A stretch of DNA of 64,000 nucleotides from Staphylococcus argensis (lineage in GTDB: Bacteria; Bacillota; Bacilli; Staphylococcales; Staphylococcaceae): assembly GCF_002902305.1 (NCBI RefSeq), contig NZ_PPPX01000016.1, positions 438,025 to 502,024 of the forward strand, in the 5' to 3' direction. The stretch's first letter is position 1. Each line of letters starts with the position of its first letter. The position numbers were made by a program, and so were the translations under genes. The notes beneath the pieces were generated by a model. That model saw only the letters and a list, made by a program, of their open reading frames with translations, searched no databases and was not told the DNA's origin. Shown one piece after another: positions 9,423-19,663 of this stretch.

Positions 9423-11666
9423 TCAAGACGTCTCCTCTAAATTATCTTCACGTAAATGACGTACTGCCTCTACTAGCACACTCAAAGCGTCTTTCACTTC
9501 TTCTTCTTTACGTGTCTTCAAGCCACAGTCCGGGTTCACCCAGAACAATGAGCGGTCAATATTCTGCAAAGCACGCGTAATCGCCGACGTAATTTCACTT
9601 TCTGTAGGAATACGTGGACTATGAATGTCATATACGCCAAGTCCAATTCCTAAATCATACGTAATGTCTTCAAAGTCTTTGATTAAATCTCCATGACTAC
9701 GTGATGTTTCAATAGAAATCACATCTGCATCTAGCTCACGGATAGCATGAATAATTTGTCCAAACTGAGAATAGCACATATGCGTATGAATTTGTGTCGC
9801 ATCCGCCACTGAAGACGTTGCTAAACGGAAGGAATGGACAGCTTTCTGTAGGTAATCTTCATGATATTCAGATCGGAGCGGTAAACCTTCACGCAAAGCA
9901 GGTTCATCGACTTGTATAATACGTATACCCGCTTCTTCCAATGCGAGCACTTCCTCATTTATAGCGAGTGCAATTTGATCTTGTACACGTGAACGAGGAA
10001 TGTCTACACGTTCAAATGACCAATTCAAGATCGTCACAGGCCCTGTTAACATACCTTTGACCGGGTGAGCCGTGAGACTTTGCGCATACTTCGTTTCAGC
10101 CACCGTAATCGGCTCTGTCCATTTCACATCACCATAGATGATAGGTGGTTTCACAGCACGAGAACCGTAAGATTGCACCCAACCGTATTTCGTCACGAGG
10201 AAGCCTTGAAGTCGTTCACCAAAGTATTCCACCATGTCATTACGTTCGAACTCACCGTGGACGAAGACGTCGAGTCCGATATCTTCTTGAATGCGAATCC
10301 AGCGCGCGATTTCTTGTTCTAAGAACGTACGATATTCTGTGTCGGAAATGCGCTGATTCTTCCAATCTGCCCGTTGTTTACGTACCTCAGTGGATTGAGG
10401 GAATGAGCCAATCGTTGTCGTAGGTAAATCCGGCAACTGTAAGTGTTCTTGTTGTGCGACGCGGCGTGTTTCAAATGGAGATTGTCGTGTCGTGCGTACA
10501 GCATCGAAATCGTATTCAGCATTTTTGAAATCTTGTTGGTTAAAGCGTTCATAACGCGCTTGTAATGTGTTGAATTTGTCAGCATCGTTATCATTGAAGA
10601 GGCGTTTTAAAGCGTCTAATTCATCGAGCTTCTCCGTCGCAAAGCTTAAACCTTCTACGATAGCTTCTTCGAGTTGTTCATCATCGAGTGATACAGGAAC
10701 GTGTAAAAGGGAAGATGACGGCTGAATTACGAGTTCGTCTGTATAATCTAGTAACGTCTCAATCAAGTGCTTTTTATCCTCTAAATCTGCAGTCCACACG
10801 TTGCGACCGTCAATAATTCCAGCATAAATGGCTTTCTCCTTATCGAGATAACCAGACTGAATTTGCGCTAAGTTGTAGCCATTATCGTGTACAAAGTCTA
10901 GACCATAACCTTTCACTGGTAAGGTGTTCAGAAATTCGATGTTCGCGCGTTCAAAGTATGTTTGAATGACGAGTTTGTCGCCTAACCCCGCTTCAGCAAA
11001 GTCATCATAGGCACGTTTCGTTATCGCCTCATATTTGGCACTATCGTCTGTCACGAGAATAGGTTCATCGATTTGAATATAAGATGCACCTGCTTCAACA
11101 AGCTCTGTTAATACTTGTCGGTACAACGGAAGTAACGTTTCCACTTTCTCTTCAAACGATTGCGTACCGCCTTTCGATAAAGCCACAAATGTAATAGGAC
11201 CGAGAATCACAGGATGTGCCTCGACGTTAAGAGATTGCGCAAATTCGTACCTTTCAAGCAATGTATTGTGCGTCACTTGCGGCTCGACGTTGTCCCACTC
11301 TGGAACGATGTAGTGATAGTTCGTGTTAAACCACTTAATCAAAGCGCTTGCGACGTGTTCTTTATTACCACGCGCGATATCAAAGAGTAAATCCGTATCG
11401 ACAGGGCGCCCTTGGAAACGTTCAGGAATAATATTGAAGAGTAGAGATGTATCTAACACGTGATCATAGAGTGAGAAGTCTCCTACAGGAATACTGTCGA
11501 GATGATAGTGTTTCTGCAGTAAGAGATTCTCTTTGTGTAATGCATTGAGCTGTTCGTGAAGTTCATCGAGCGAAATACGTTGTGCCCAGTAACTTTCAAT
11601 GGCTTTCTTCCATTCTCTCTTTCTACCTAGTCTTGGAAATCCTAAATTTGATGTTGTAATTGTCAT
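9423..11666 (-). CDS. metE: Cobalamin-independent methionine synthase
   Basis: Transfers the methyl group of 5-methyltetrahydropteroyl-triglutamate to homocysteine, the last step of methionine synthesis. The 747-aa length is normal for MetE. The N-terminus [16 protein letters not shown] and the zinc ligands in [16 protein letters not shown] and NPDCGLKTR are all present. The start ATG overlaps the metF stop by 4 bp (ATGA), indicating coupled translation. It is controlled with the operon by the T-box and CodY box upstream of metI. Confidence 0.97.
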   Translation of the reverse strand: MTITTSNLGFPRLGRKREWKKAIESYWAQRISLDELHEQLNALHKENLLLQKHYHLDSIPVGDFSLYDHVLDTSLLFNIIPERFQGRPVDTDLLFDIARGNKEHVASALIKWFNTNYHYIVPEWDNVEPQVTHNTLLERYEFAQSLNVEAHPVILGPITFVALSKGGTQSFEEKVETLLPLYRQVLTELVEAGASYIQIDEPILVTDDSAKYEAITKRAYDDFAEAGLGDKLVIQTYFERANIEFLNTLPVKGYGLDFVHDNGYNLAQIQSGYLDKEKAIYAGIIDGRNVWTADLEDKKHLIETLLDYTDELVIQPSSSLLHVPVSLDDEQLEEAIVEGLSFATEKLDELDALKRLFNDNDADKFNTLQARYERFNQQDFKNAEYDFDAVRTTRQSPFETRRVAQQEHLQLPDLPTTTIGSFPQSTEVRKQRADWKNQRISDTEYRTFLEQEIARWIRIQEDIGLDVFVHGEFERNDMVEYFGERLQGFLVTKYGWVQSYGSRAVKPPIIYGDVKWTEPITVAETKYAQSLTAHPVKGMLTGPVTILNWSFERVDIPRSRVQDQIALAINEEVLALEEAGIRIIQVDEPALREGLPLRSEYHEDYLQKAVHSFRLATSSVADATQIHTHMCYSQFGQIIHAIRELDADVISIETSRSHGDLIKDFEDITYDLGIGLGVYDIHSPRIPTESEITSAITRALQNIDRSLFWVNPDCGLKTRKEEEVKDALSVLVEAVRHLREDNLEETS

Positions 11667-13504
11667 GATAATGCCTCCTGTTTCGTTGAAGTGATAGTTT
11701 GTGAATAGTGTGCGAGTTCAATGGTCAAGTCCACGCGTTGAAATGGTGTGATGAGATATAGGCCATTAAAGTAGCGATGTACAGTCTCAATCAATGCTTT
11801 CGAGAGTTTGAGACTTAGTGCTTTCGTCTGTGCTGCGTCATCTTTTACCGCTTCAAACTGCTCCAAGATGTCGTCGGAGAGTGTGATGCCTGGGACTTCA
11901 TTGTGTAAAAATAACGCATTGTTGTAGCTCGTTATCGGCATGATACCGATGTAGAACGGTGTCTCTAAATGTTGCGTTGCTTCATAAATTTCTTGAATCT
12001 TAGCGCTACTGTAAACGGGTTGCGTAATAAAGTAATGTGTCCCGTGCTTGATCTTCTGTTCCGCCCTTTTAACGGCGTGGTCTAAGCGACGGACGTTAGG
12101 GTCAAAGGCACCAGCGATGTTAAAATGCGTGCGTTGCTTCAACTCTGCCCCGTCTGTATTGATGCCTTGGTTAAAACGTAGAGCCATCTCAGTGAGCCCT
12201 CTCGAATTCACATCATACACGTTAGTAGCGCCGGGAAGATTTCCGATACGTGCAGGATCGCCGGTAATCGTCAATATTTCGGTGATATCGAGTAAAGATA
12301 GACCGAGAAGATGAGACTGTAAGCCGATTAAATTGCGGTCCCGACAAGCGATGTGCACTAAAGGCTCTAGGTTGTATTGCTGTTTGATGATGCTTGCCGC
12401 TGCGATGTTGCTGATACGCACAGTGGCGAGCGAATTATCAGCTAAAGTAATGGCGTCGATGCCAAGTTGATCGAGCTGTTCGACATTGTCGAAGAAAGTG
12501 GACGTATCCAGATGCTTCGGTGTGTCTAATTCGACGATGATTGATGGTCGTTGTTTAACGATGGACGTCAGATTCTTCTTACGTGTAGGTGCCAGTTGAT
12601 TGCGTTCGCGTTTCTTAATCGGTATGACATTTTTACGTGTGACCGGCGACAAATCTTTGACCGCTTGCTTGATATAGCGCACATGTTCAGGTGTCGTACC
12701 GCAGCATCCTCCAATAAGACGGACGCCTTCGTTGATGAGTTTTTGAGCCATTTTACCGAAATAAGCAGCATTATCGCTATAACGTATTTCTTGGTTCTCA
12801 ATATCGAGCAGACTCGCGTTCGGATAACACGAGAGATAAGCGTCTTGCGGCAGGTCGATGTGAGAGAAAGACTGCTGCATGTGATGTGGACCGTGATGAC
12901 AGTTAAGTCCCACGATATTCGTACCACATTCGACGACGTGCTGAATCGCTCGGTTAATTTCAGTGCTATCTTTCAGATAATGCGTGTTGGAAGCAGTGAG
13001 TTGCGCGATAATCGGACGGTCGGTCATCTCTCGGGCAAGCTTGACGACAGCAGTCAGTTCCTCTAAGTCGTAGTACGTTTCAAAGAGTAGCGCATCGACA
13101 CCAGACTGGATTAAGGTCTCGATTTGGAGCTCAGTATGATAGAGAATCGTCGACAAGCTTAAATCTTCCTGCGTTACACTGCGAAAGCCTCCGACAGTAC
13201 CGAGGATAATCGTTTCAGGTTGAGCTGCACGTTGAGCAATCGCTACCGCAGCTTGATGGATGTGTTTCACTTTGTGCTCCAAGCCGAATGCTTTCAACTT
13301 CTCAAAGTTTGCGCCGTACGTGTTGGTTTGGATGACGTCCGCCCCCGCTTCAATGTAAGAACGGTGAATCGCTTCGATCTTCTCAGGGTGAGTGAGGTTG
13401 TAAGCTTCTGGGCAGGTATCCAACCCTTCTGTGAAGAGGATCGTGCCCATTGCGCCATCACCGACGAGTACTTGTGTCTGTAGTTTGTGTAATAGTTTAG
13501 TCAT
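11663..13504 (-). CDS. metF: Bifunctional homocysteine methyltransferase / methylenetetrahydrofolate reductase
   Basis: A fusion protein of 613 aa. Residues 1-300 are a homocysteine S-methyltransferase domain with zinc cysteines in GLNCHHG and [10 protein letters not shown]. Residues from about 310 are a 5,10-methylene-THF reductase domain ([20 protein letters not shown]). The reductase makes methyl-THF for MetE. The ATG at 13504 has GGAGGG 5 nt upstream and overlaps the metC stop by 8 bp; a GTG one codon earlier is possible. B. subtilis YitJ has the same domain arrangement. Confidence 0.92.
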   Translation of the reverse strand: MTKLLHKLQTQVLVGDGAMGTILFTEGLDTCPEAYNLTHPEKIEAIHRSYIEAGADVIQTNTYGANFEKLKAFGLEHKVKHIHQAAVAIAQRAAQPETIILGTVGGFRSVTQEDLSLSTILYHTELQIETLIQSGVDALLFETYYDLEELTAVVKLAREMTDRPIIAQLTASNTHYLKDSTEINRAIQHVVECGTNIVGLNCHHGPHHMQQSFSHIDLPQDAYLSCYPNASLLDIENQEIRYSDNAAYFGKMAQKLINEGVRLIGGCCGTTPEHVRYIKQAVKDLSPVTRKNVIPIKKRERNQLAPTRKKNLTSIVKQRPSIIVELDTPKHLDTSTFFDNVEQLDQLGIDAITLADNSLATVRISNIAAASIIKQQYNLEPLVHIACRDRNLIGLQSHLLGLSLLDITEILTITGDPARIGNLPGATNVYDVNSRGLTEMALRFNQGINTDGAELKQRTHFNIAGAFDPNVRRLDHAVKRAEQKIKHGTHYFITQPVYSSAKIQEIYEATQHLETPFYIGIMPITSYNNALFLHNEVPGITLSDDILEQFEAVKDDAAQTKALSLKLSKALIETVHRYFNGLYLITPFQRVDLTIELAHYSQTITSTKQEALS

Positions 13505-14633
13505 CACATCCCTCCTTTAAAGCGTGATTGAGGTCGGCAATCAACTCAGTTGGATCTTCAAGCCCAACGCTGAGTCGAAAGAGTCCCCACGTGATCTGTC
13601 GTGCTTCACGAATCTCTTGTGGAATCGCTGCGTGTGACATCGTAGCTGGGTGAGACAAGATCGTTTCTACGCCACCCAAACTAACTGAGACGAGTGGGAG
13701 TGTGAGCGCATCGACGAAAGCTTGTGCGCGTGTTTCATCTTGAAGTCGAAATCCGAGTACTGCACCACCATGGCGTGCTTGGGAAAGATGAAGGTCACTA
13801 TTCCCGGGATAGTACACTTCACTCACTGCAGGGTGTTGTTCTAGAAATTGAACGACCTTGTGCGCGTTAGCCACAGATTGGTTGTAGCGGACGGGCAACG
13901 TTTTTAAATGTTTCGCTAGAGTCCAGCTATCTTGGGCAGATAATGCAGTTCCTGTCCCATTTTGTAAAAGGTAAAGTTGCTCCGCTAAATCGTTGCGATT
14001 AACGATGACGGCGCCTGCGATTAAATCACTATGACCGCTGAGAAATTTCGTCGCGCTGTGAATGACGATATCCGCGCCTAACTGAAGCGGGGATTGCCCT
14101 AAAGGTGTCATAAACGTATTATCTACAGCCACATCGATGTGATGACGATGTGCGAGTTCTGTCGCAAGTCGAATGTTCGTAATCTTAAATTTCGGGTTGG
14201 ACGGTGTCTCCAAATAGAGGAGTCGTGCCTCCGGTCGAATCGCACGTTGAATATTTTTAATATCTGTCGTATCCACGATAGTGAAATGAATGTTAAAACG
14301 ATTCAGAATTTGACGTGTAAGTCGAAAGGTGCCGCCATAGACGTCGTCAGGCAGGATGACATGGTCTCCTGATTTAAGCGATAAGAAGACGGCTGTAATT
14401 GCTGCGATACCAGAAGCGAAAGCAAAGGCGTGAGTCCCACCTTCAAGTCGCGCGAGTTTCTCTTCCAATAGTTGACGGTTAGGATTACCACTGCGCGCAT
14501 AATCATATTTTGTAGCTCCACCCAAGATACGTTGATGAAACGTCGACGAATCATACAGTGGCGGATTAGCTGAGTTGTACTGGTGACCTCTATGTGAATC
14601 AAAGAGGACTTCTGTTTCTGGCGATAACGTCAT
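13497..14633 (-). CDS. metC: Cystathionine beta-lyase
   Basis: A 378-aa PLP enzyme of the Cys/Met metabolism family that cleaves cystathionine to homocysteine, pyruvate and ammonia. The PLP lysine lies in HSATKFLSGHSDLIAG, with substrate-site motifs YDYARSGNP and YLETPSNP. Its ATG overlaps the metI stop by 4 bp. Family members are hard to separate by sequence, so the metC/metI assignment rests mainly on operon order in staphylococci. Confidence 0.88.
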   Translation of the reverse strand: MTLSPETEVLFDSHRGHQYNSANPPLYDSSTFHQRILGGATKYDYARSGNPNRQLLEEKLARLEGGTHAFAFASGIAAITAVFLSLKSGDHVILPDDVYGGTFRLTRQILNRFNIHFTIVDTTDIKNIQRAIRPEARLLYLETPSNPKFKITNIRLATELAHRHHIDVAVDNTFMTPLGQSPLQLGADIVIHSATKFLSGHSDLIAGAVIVNRNDLAEQLYLLQNGTGTALSAQDSWTLAKHLKTLPVRYNQSVANAHKVVQFLEQHPAVSEVYYPGNSDLHLSQARHGGAVLGFRLQDETRAQAFVDALTLPLVSVSLGGVETILSHPATMSHAAIPQEIREARQITWGLFRLSVGLEDPTELIADLNHALKEGCDD

Positions 14634-15733
14634 GCGACCACTCCTTTCTGTGCTTGATTTAATGCCTGGATAATATCTTGTTCAATATCGTCGTAATGTT
14701 CAATGCCGACTGAGAGGCGAATTAAATATTCGTCGATACCTCTCTTGGCTTTTTCTTCATCAGGCATATCGACGTGCGTTTGTGTGTAAGGGAAGGTGAT
14801 AAAGGTTTCTGTCCCGCCCAAACTTTCAGCGAAGATGCAGGTTTTGAGATTTTTTAACAGTAGTCCAACATCGTAGTGAGGATTCAGCCGTAAACTCAAC
14901 ATGCCCGTCTGTCCGCTATAGAGGACCTCGCTAATCGCTTCCAACTCCTTGCAACGTTCTGCTAAGCGACGGGCATTGGATTCTGCACGCTCCATCCGTA
15001 GATGTAGGGTCTTTAAGCCACGTTGTAAGAGATAGCTATCAAAGGGAGAGAGCGTTGCACCCATCATGTTGTGATAACTCCCTAACGTTTCTGCTAAGCT
15101 ATCATCTTTCACCGTCACTACACCTGCGAGCACATCGTTATGACCGCCGATATACTTCGTCGCCGAGTGAAGCACGATATCTGCACCTTCCACTAATGGT
15201 ATAGAGAGATACGGGGTTAAGAACGTATTGTCGATAATCGTGAGCAAGTCATGCTGACGTGCGAGTTTGTAATACGGTTGTAGGTCAATCGCAATCATCT
15301 GTGGATTGGAAATCGGTTCGATAAACAATGCACGTGTCTGTGGTGTAATCGCACGTTGCACTTCGTCATAGTTCGTGAAATCCACATAGGTAAAATGAAT
15401 GTCGTAGTGCGATTCGTAATGTGCGAACAGTCGAAAGGTCCCGCCATATAAATCAAAGGATACGAGCACTTCATCACCAGGTTGGAAGAGATGGCAAATG
15501 AGTTGAATTGCAGCCATGCCGCTCGATGTCGCGAATGCTGCCGTACCAAGTTCAAGTCGGGCAAAGGCCTCTTCAAACGCTGAACGCGTCGGATTCTTGG
15601 TTCGCGTATAGTCGTAGCCTGTCGATTCACCTAGATGTGGGTGCTGATAAGCGGTCGATAGATGAATAGGGTTCGCAATTGCACCGGTCGTATCTTGAGT
15701 GAGCGCAATTTGAGCGAATTCAGTATCTTTCAT
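14630..15733 (-). CDS. metI: Cystathionine gamma-synthase / O-acetylhomoserine thiolyase type
   Basis: A 367-aa PLP enzyme that joins an activated homoserine ester with cysteine (or sulfide). The PLP lysine is in HSATKYIGGHNDVLAG. The start is the ATG at 15733, preceded by AAGGAGG. Upstream in-frame codons run into the T-box terminator hairpin and are not translated. First gene of the operon metI-metC-metF-metE. Expression depends on read-through of the leader described at 15762-16190. Confidence 0.92.
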   Translation of the reverse strand: MKDTEFAQIALTQDTTGAIANPIHLSTAYQHPHLGESTGYDYTRTKNPTRSAFEEAFARLELGTAAFATSSGMAAIQLICHLFQPGDEVLVSFDLYGGTFRLFAHYESHYDIHFTYVDFTNYDEVQRAITPQTRALFIEPISNPQMIAIDLQPYYKLARQHDLLTIIDNTFLTPYLSIPLVEGADIVLHSATKYIGGHNDVLAGVVTVKDDSLAETLGSYHNMMGATLSPFDSYLLQRGLKTLHLRMERAESNARRLAERCKELEAISEVLYSGQTGMLSLRLNPHYDVGLLLKNLKTCIFAESLGGTETFITFPYTQTHVDMPDEEKAKRGIDEYLIRLSVGIEHYDDIEQDIIQALNQAQKGVVA

Positions 15734-15761
15734 GTGTGAACAACCTCCTTGTGAGTAAAAT

Positions 15762-16190
15762 AAAAAAAGCTTCCGTCCTTTAAACCCGATTCGAATCGGA
15801 TGTAAAGGACGAAAGCTTCGGTTTCGTGGTACCACCTCTATTTGTCACTTTATCGCTAAAGTAACCTCAACCAGTACGCTAAATGTTAAAGTCGCGAAAG
15901 GTTGAACGAATCAACCTCTTACCGAGCGCATAATAAAAACCCATTTCGTTTGTACAAAATGAGTATCAACACGGTTGAGGACGTGGAAATCCAGTACGCC
16001 ATTTAACAAATGTTAATACTGTCTCGCTATAACGGGCGAACCCGTTGACACCTCATATTGGCATCAACACTCAAAGGCCATTTTCAAACTTTCTTTCTGG
16101 ATCTTCTTTCAGCAAACGAAGACTCTCTGTGCCAGCAGTGTAAGTTCTACTTTCCTTATTGCTGTGTTTCAGTGCGTTGTGAACTTGTTA
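15762..16190 (-). promoter_or_regulatory. T-box riboswitch leader of the met operon
   Basis: A minus-strand leader of roughly 430 nt. The T-box core AGGTGGTACCACG lies at 15825-15837. It is followed by a terminator with inner palindrome CCGATTCGAATCGG and a run of seven T at about 15762-15768. A candidate methionine specifier AUG lies at 16079-16081 on the 3' side of the long stem I. In S. aureus the corresponding leader senses uncharged initiator tRNA-fMet (literature). Low methionyl-tRNA charging would favour antitermination and operon expression. Confidence 0.9.
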
Positions 16191-16196
16191 TCATTA

Positions 16197-16242
16197 AGTG
16201 TATAGAGCGGATAATAATTTGTCAACAACTTTTCTGAAAATT
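16197..16242 (-). promoter_or_regulatory. met promoter with adjacent CodY box
   Basis: Minus-strand promoter: -35 TTGACA (16220-16225), 17-bp spacer, -10 TACACT (16197-16202). Directly upstream, at 16228-16242, is AATTTTCAGAAAAGT, 14 of 15 matches to the CodY consensus AATTTTCWGAAAATT. A CodY dimer there would sit against the -35 and repress when branched-chain amino acids and GTP are plentiful. Confidence 0.85.
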
Positions 16243-16365
16243 GTGATTTGGTGTAATAAGAAAATGATGGAGAAGTCTTGCTGTATATAGGATAAATACT
16301 TGTTTCTTCAGAGAGAAATTTTTTACAATAAAGAGTAATGAATCATACATGAGGGAGTGCAAAGC

Positions 16366-17193
16366 ATGGCGCTATCCAACGATGAACGCATCGCGCAACA
16401 AGCAGATGAGAAAGTCCAATCTATACCTATTCAGAAGATTAAACCGAATCCGTATCAGCCACGTAAAACGTTCGATGAAGCGAAGTTAAATGACCTCGCT
16501 GATTCTATTCGCCAGCATGGCATTCTACAACCTATCGTGTTAAGCGAGAGTGTGCAAGGTTATTATATCGTCGTAGGAGAGCGGCGTTATCGTGCTTCAC
16601 AGCTTGCCGGTTTGACTGAAATGCCAGCGATTGTGAAAGCTCTGACTGAGACAGATATGATGGAATTGGCGATAATCGAGAACTTGCAGCGTGAAGATTT
16701 AAATGCGATGGAAGAAGCGGAAAGTTACCAGAAATTGATGGATGATTTACATATTACGCAACAAGATGTCGCGAAACGTTTGAGTAAGTCTCGGCCGTAT
16801 GTCGCAAATATGTTGCGATTATTAAACTTGCCTAAATCAGTGGCAGATATGGTAAGAACAGGCGAAATTTCGGGTGGTCATGGACGTACATTGCTGGCGG
16901 TTAAAGATGCGCAGGCGATGAAGCGGTTAGCCAACCGGGTGTCTAAAGAACACTGGAGCGTTCGGTATTTAGAAAGCTATTTAGCTGACAATGAACCTAA
17001 AAAGCAAACATCTCAGAAAGCGACTAAGCAAGCGAAACCGCGCTTTATTCAAAAACAAGAACGACAGCTCAAAGAACAGTACGGCACGGATGTGACGATT
17101 TCGACACGTAAACAGAAAGGGCAAATTACTTTCGACTTCACCTCAGAAGAAGAATTTAAGCGCCTTATCCGACAATTGAATCGAGAAAGATGA
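16366..17193 (+). CDS. parB: Chromosome-partitioning protein ParB / Spo0J
   Basis: A 275-aa ParB-family protein: N-terminal ParB/sulfiredoxin fold with IKPNPYQPRKTFDE and the CTP-binding GERRYRA motif, central helix-turn-helix with LSKSRPYVANMLRLL, and a C-terminal dimerisation domain. It binds parS sites near the origin and loads SMC. The ATG at 16366 follows GAGGGAG; an upstream in-frame GTG lies inside that site. It is monocistronic with its own terminator. Confidence 0.92.
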   Translation: MALSNDERIAQQADEKVQSIPIQKIKPNPYQPRKTFDEAKLNDLADSIRQHGILQPIVLSESVQGYYIVVGERRYRASQLAGLTEMPAIVKALTETDMMELAIIENLQREDLNAMEEAESYQKLMDDLHITQQDVAKRLSKSRPYVANMLRLLNLPKSVADMVRTGEISGGHGRTLLAVKDAQAMKRLANRVSKEHWSVRYLESYLADNEPKKQTSQKATKQAKPRFIQKQERQLKEQYGTDVTISTRKQKGQITFDFTSEEEFKRLIRQLNRER

Positions 17194-17220
17194 GGGCGCT
17201 GTAACTGTGCGAGCAAGATG

Positions 17221-17291
17221 AATCGCTTGTCTAAGTGAAAGTGGAGTGAGTATGATGCAATCACTCTTTTCTTACTAGACAAGCGATTTTT
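17221..17291 (+). terminator. Terminator after parB
   Basis: A 13-bp stem, AATCGCTTGTCTA (17221-17233) with its complement at 17276-17288, followed by TTTTT. It may also serve the convergent DUF3021 gene. Confidence 0.85.
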
Positions 17292-17294
17292 ATG

Positions 17295-17750
17295 CTATCT
17301 TCTTTGGTTTAAAGCACGATTGATTTCTGCGACATATTTTTTATTTCGCTGATATTGAATGAGCCAAATGATGCTATAAATGATAATGTAGAGAACGACA
17401 AAGCTTACAATGGGAGCGACTTTGAGTGGAAACCATCCTGCTAAAATAGCTAGAGGGAAGAATCCACCAAGCATCAATATGAAATGGACTATGGTAATCT
17501 TCCATAATGACCACTCAGTACGTTCATATAACAGTCCACCTACAAAGAATAGGATACCGACAAGCGCCCAGAGGATGATCGAAATCAACATAATCATAGG
17601 CTCATTCAAGTGTGCATAGTAAATCTGCCCCATTGTGGAAACAGGTGATTGAGGATAGTAGTGATCGTGCCCAAAGATAAAGCTAAAGATGAGCGACAAT
17701 CCAAGACCGATCATGATGCCTAACATACTACTTCTTAAGATTCCTCTCAT
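17295..17750 (-). CDS. DUF3021-family membrane protein, probable LytTR partner
   Basis: A 151-aa protein with four predicted membrane helices (about 8-28, 50-75, 82-104, 110-135) and a basic C-terminal tail. Its start overlaps the stop of the LytTR gene by 4 bp (ATGA). DUF3021 proteins typically sit next to small LytTR regulators. In streptococcal LytTR regulatory systems such as HdrRM and BrsRM the membrane partner inhibits the regulator (literature, from memory). The same role here is inference. Confidence 0.75.
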   Translation of the reverse strand: MRGILRSSMLGIMIGLGLSLIFSFIFGHDHYYPQSPVSTMGQIYYAHLNEPMIMLISIILWALVGILFFVGGLLYERTEWSLWKITIVHFILMLGGFFPLAILAGWFPLKVAPIVSFVVLYIIIYSIIWLIQYQRNKKYVAEINRALNQRR

Positions 17751-18187
17751 AACGATAATCTCTCCTTAATCATTTTAAGATAGCGACGCGATGAATGCGT
17801 ATAATCGATATTATTGAAATAAATGCGAATTAACCCGTTGGCTTGAAGTTGTAACTTATAAATCGCATCGATGTTCACAATTTCTGATTTTGAAATACGC
17901 ACGAACTGTGTAGGAAGTGCTGATTCAAGTTCGTATAAACGATAAGCGACGCTATACTCTGTATCACGTGTGTAAGCATAAATTTTCTTATTCAGTGACA
18001 TAAATGACCGAATGTCCTTAACATTGAGAAAGTAAATATCGTCCTCAATGCTTCCTTTGATTTCTGTTAACCTACCTAAGTCATCGACATACGAGACGAG
18101 CTGTTGAATCTCTTCTGTCATCTCAGGTCCCTCAATCGAGACACATTCTTCAGGATAGGCGTTGCCGATATTGAGTCTGAGTTTCAC
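17747..18187 (-). CDS. LytTR-domain transcription regulator
   Basis: A 146-aa single-domain regulator: a short N-terminal part, then a LytTR DNA-binding domain (about 45-146) with FLNVKDIRSFMSLNKKIYAY and ISKSEIVNIDAI. There is no receiver domain, so it is not a classical response regulator. GTG at 18187 is preferred because AAAGGAG stands 8 nt upstream; an ATG 21 bases earlier would include that ribosome site. Translationally coupled to the DUF3021 membrane protein. Confidence 0.8.
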   Translation of the reverse strand: MKLRLNIGNAYPEECVSIEGPEMTEEIQQLVSYVDDLGRLTEIKGSIEDDIYFLNVKDIRSFMSLNKKIYAYTRDTEYSVAYRLYELESALPTQFVRISKSEIVNIDAIYKLQLQANGLIRIYFNNIDYTHSSRRYLKMIKERLSL

Positions 18188-18546
18188 ATTCACCTCTCCT
18201 TTGTCCATTTGTTAAGTATAGTAAAACACATTTTTGGTGCTGATAGTGGCTGCTTAGACAACTGGTAGGAAAGACGGGATAAGTGGTCGTTTAAGGTAAC
18301 TCATTTTACATATGATGAGTAGTAAAATGTACGATAGGACGCACTTATTGACTATATAGGTGAGTTATTTTATATTGAATTCTTGATAAGTTACGCTAAG
18401 AGTAAGGGTTAAGCCCAATTTGAACATTCTAACGTACGTCAAACTGATTAAGTGAGCAGGATCTCCGCTCATTTCGAACCCAGGATGGAGGGCAAAACTT
18501 GAGTGAAGGTTTAAACTGATGAGTAGATATTAGAGGAGGTCTTTCT
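18188..18546. other. Intergenic region between LytTR gene and mscS
   Basis: About 360 bp between divergent genes, expected to hold both promoters. A possible minus-strand -10 (TATACT) lies about 20 bp before the LytTR gene. A small hairpin, TGAGC/GCTCA, is present at about 18453-18471. No LytTR direct repeat or known RNA motif was recognised. Confidence 0.4.
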
Positions 18547-19417
18547 TTGAATCAGGTATTAAGCATCTTAAAGTCCATCGCTGAACCGTTAACGAAACCT
18601 GAGACGTACCAACACTTCACCTCTAAAGCGATTATGGTCATCGTCTATCTTATCGTCGCATGGATTGTCATCAGAATCTTAAACAAGATTATTCAACAGT
18701 TCTTTAAATTACAGAACAGAGGTAATAAAGGAAATAAGAAACGTTCGAAGACGCTCGCTCGTTCAGAACATCGTCAGTTACGTCGTATGGTTTATCGTCA
18801 TTACGACCATCTTGAAGAAATTTGGTATTAGCGTCGAAGGTATCATCGCCAGTGCAGGTGTCGTAGGTCTGGCTGTTGGTTTCGGTGCTCAAACAGTCGT
18901 GAAAGACATCATCACAGGTTTCTTCATTATCTTTGAAAATCAATTCGATGTCGGTGATTACGTGAAGATTAATAGTGGCGGTACTACGGTCGCAGAAGGT
19001 ACTGTGAAGTCTATCGGCTTACGCTCTACACGTATTAACACGATTAGTGGTGAACTCACTGTCTTACCAAATGGTAGTATGGGTGAAATTACCAACTATT
19101 CAGTGACAAACGGCACATCTATCATTGATATTCCAGTTTCTCCAGAAGAGAATATCGATAAAGTGGAAAAACAACTCAGCGAATATTTAATTACGATTCG
19201 TTCAAAATACTATTTATTCGTTTCTGATCCAACTGTCATCGGTATCAACTCACTCAATCGTGATGAAATCGTGCTCGGTATTACAGCTGAAACGATTCCA
19301 GGAGAAGGTGCAGCAGGTGGTCGCATTCTTCGCAAAGAGATTTATAATTTCTTTAAAGTAAAAGGGATTAAAATGCCTAAACCGCTTATGGTACAATATG
19401 ACCCGGATAAAGAATAA
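18547..19417 (+). pseudogene. mscS: MscS-family mechanosensitive channel, frameshifted
   Basis: Two reading frames together encode a normal small-conductance channel. Frame 1 runs from TTG at 18547 (AGGAGG upstream) through the first membrane helix to residues RSKTLA near 18759. The protein then continues in another frame as VQNIVSYVVWFIVITTIL, and on through GVVGLAVGFGAQ (pore helix) to 19417. The break lies at the tandem CTCGCTCG around 18750-18762. Either a true frameshift, a slippage-prone switch or a sequence error; the rest of the frame is undamaged. Upstream of DUF951 and ychF, as in S. aureus. Confidence 0.85.
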
Positions 19418-19450
19418 TTCCGCTCGCGAATTCGGAGGAGTGACAGCTTA

Positions 19451-19651
19451 ATGAATAACTACGGTTTAAATGATATTATAGAAATGAAGAAGCAACATGC
19501 ATGTGGAACAAACCGTTTTAAGATTATTAGAATGGGCGCAGATATTCGAATCAAATGTGAACATTGTCATAGAAGTATTATGCTTCCACGTCAGACTTTT
19601 AATAAAAAAATCAAAAAAGTACTTGAATCTCATCAAGATACTGAAGAATAA
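19451..19651 (+). CDS. DUF951 small zinc-ribbon-like protein
   Basis: A 66-aa protein of the DUF951 family, with a CGTNRFKIIRMGADIRIKCE core and Cys pairs (residue 18 and CEHC at 36-39) that look like a metal site. GGAGGAG precedes the ATG. It lies 12 nt before ychF in the mscS-DUF951-ychF cluster typical of Firmicutes. Function unknown; the context suggests a nucleic-acid or ribosome link, which is inference. Confidence 0.85.
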   Translation: MNNYGLNDIIEMKKQHACGTNRFKIIRMGADIRIKCEHCHRSIMLPRQTFNKKIKKVLESHQDTEE

Positions 19652-19663
19652 GGAGAATGAAAC

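Noticed and set aside
15734-15835. N-terminal extension of metI
   Set aside because: It runs through the T-box terminator stem; the ATG at 15733 has a strong ribosome site.
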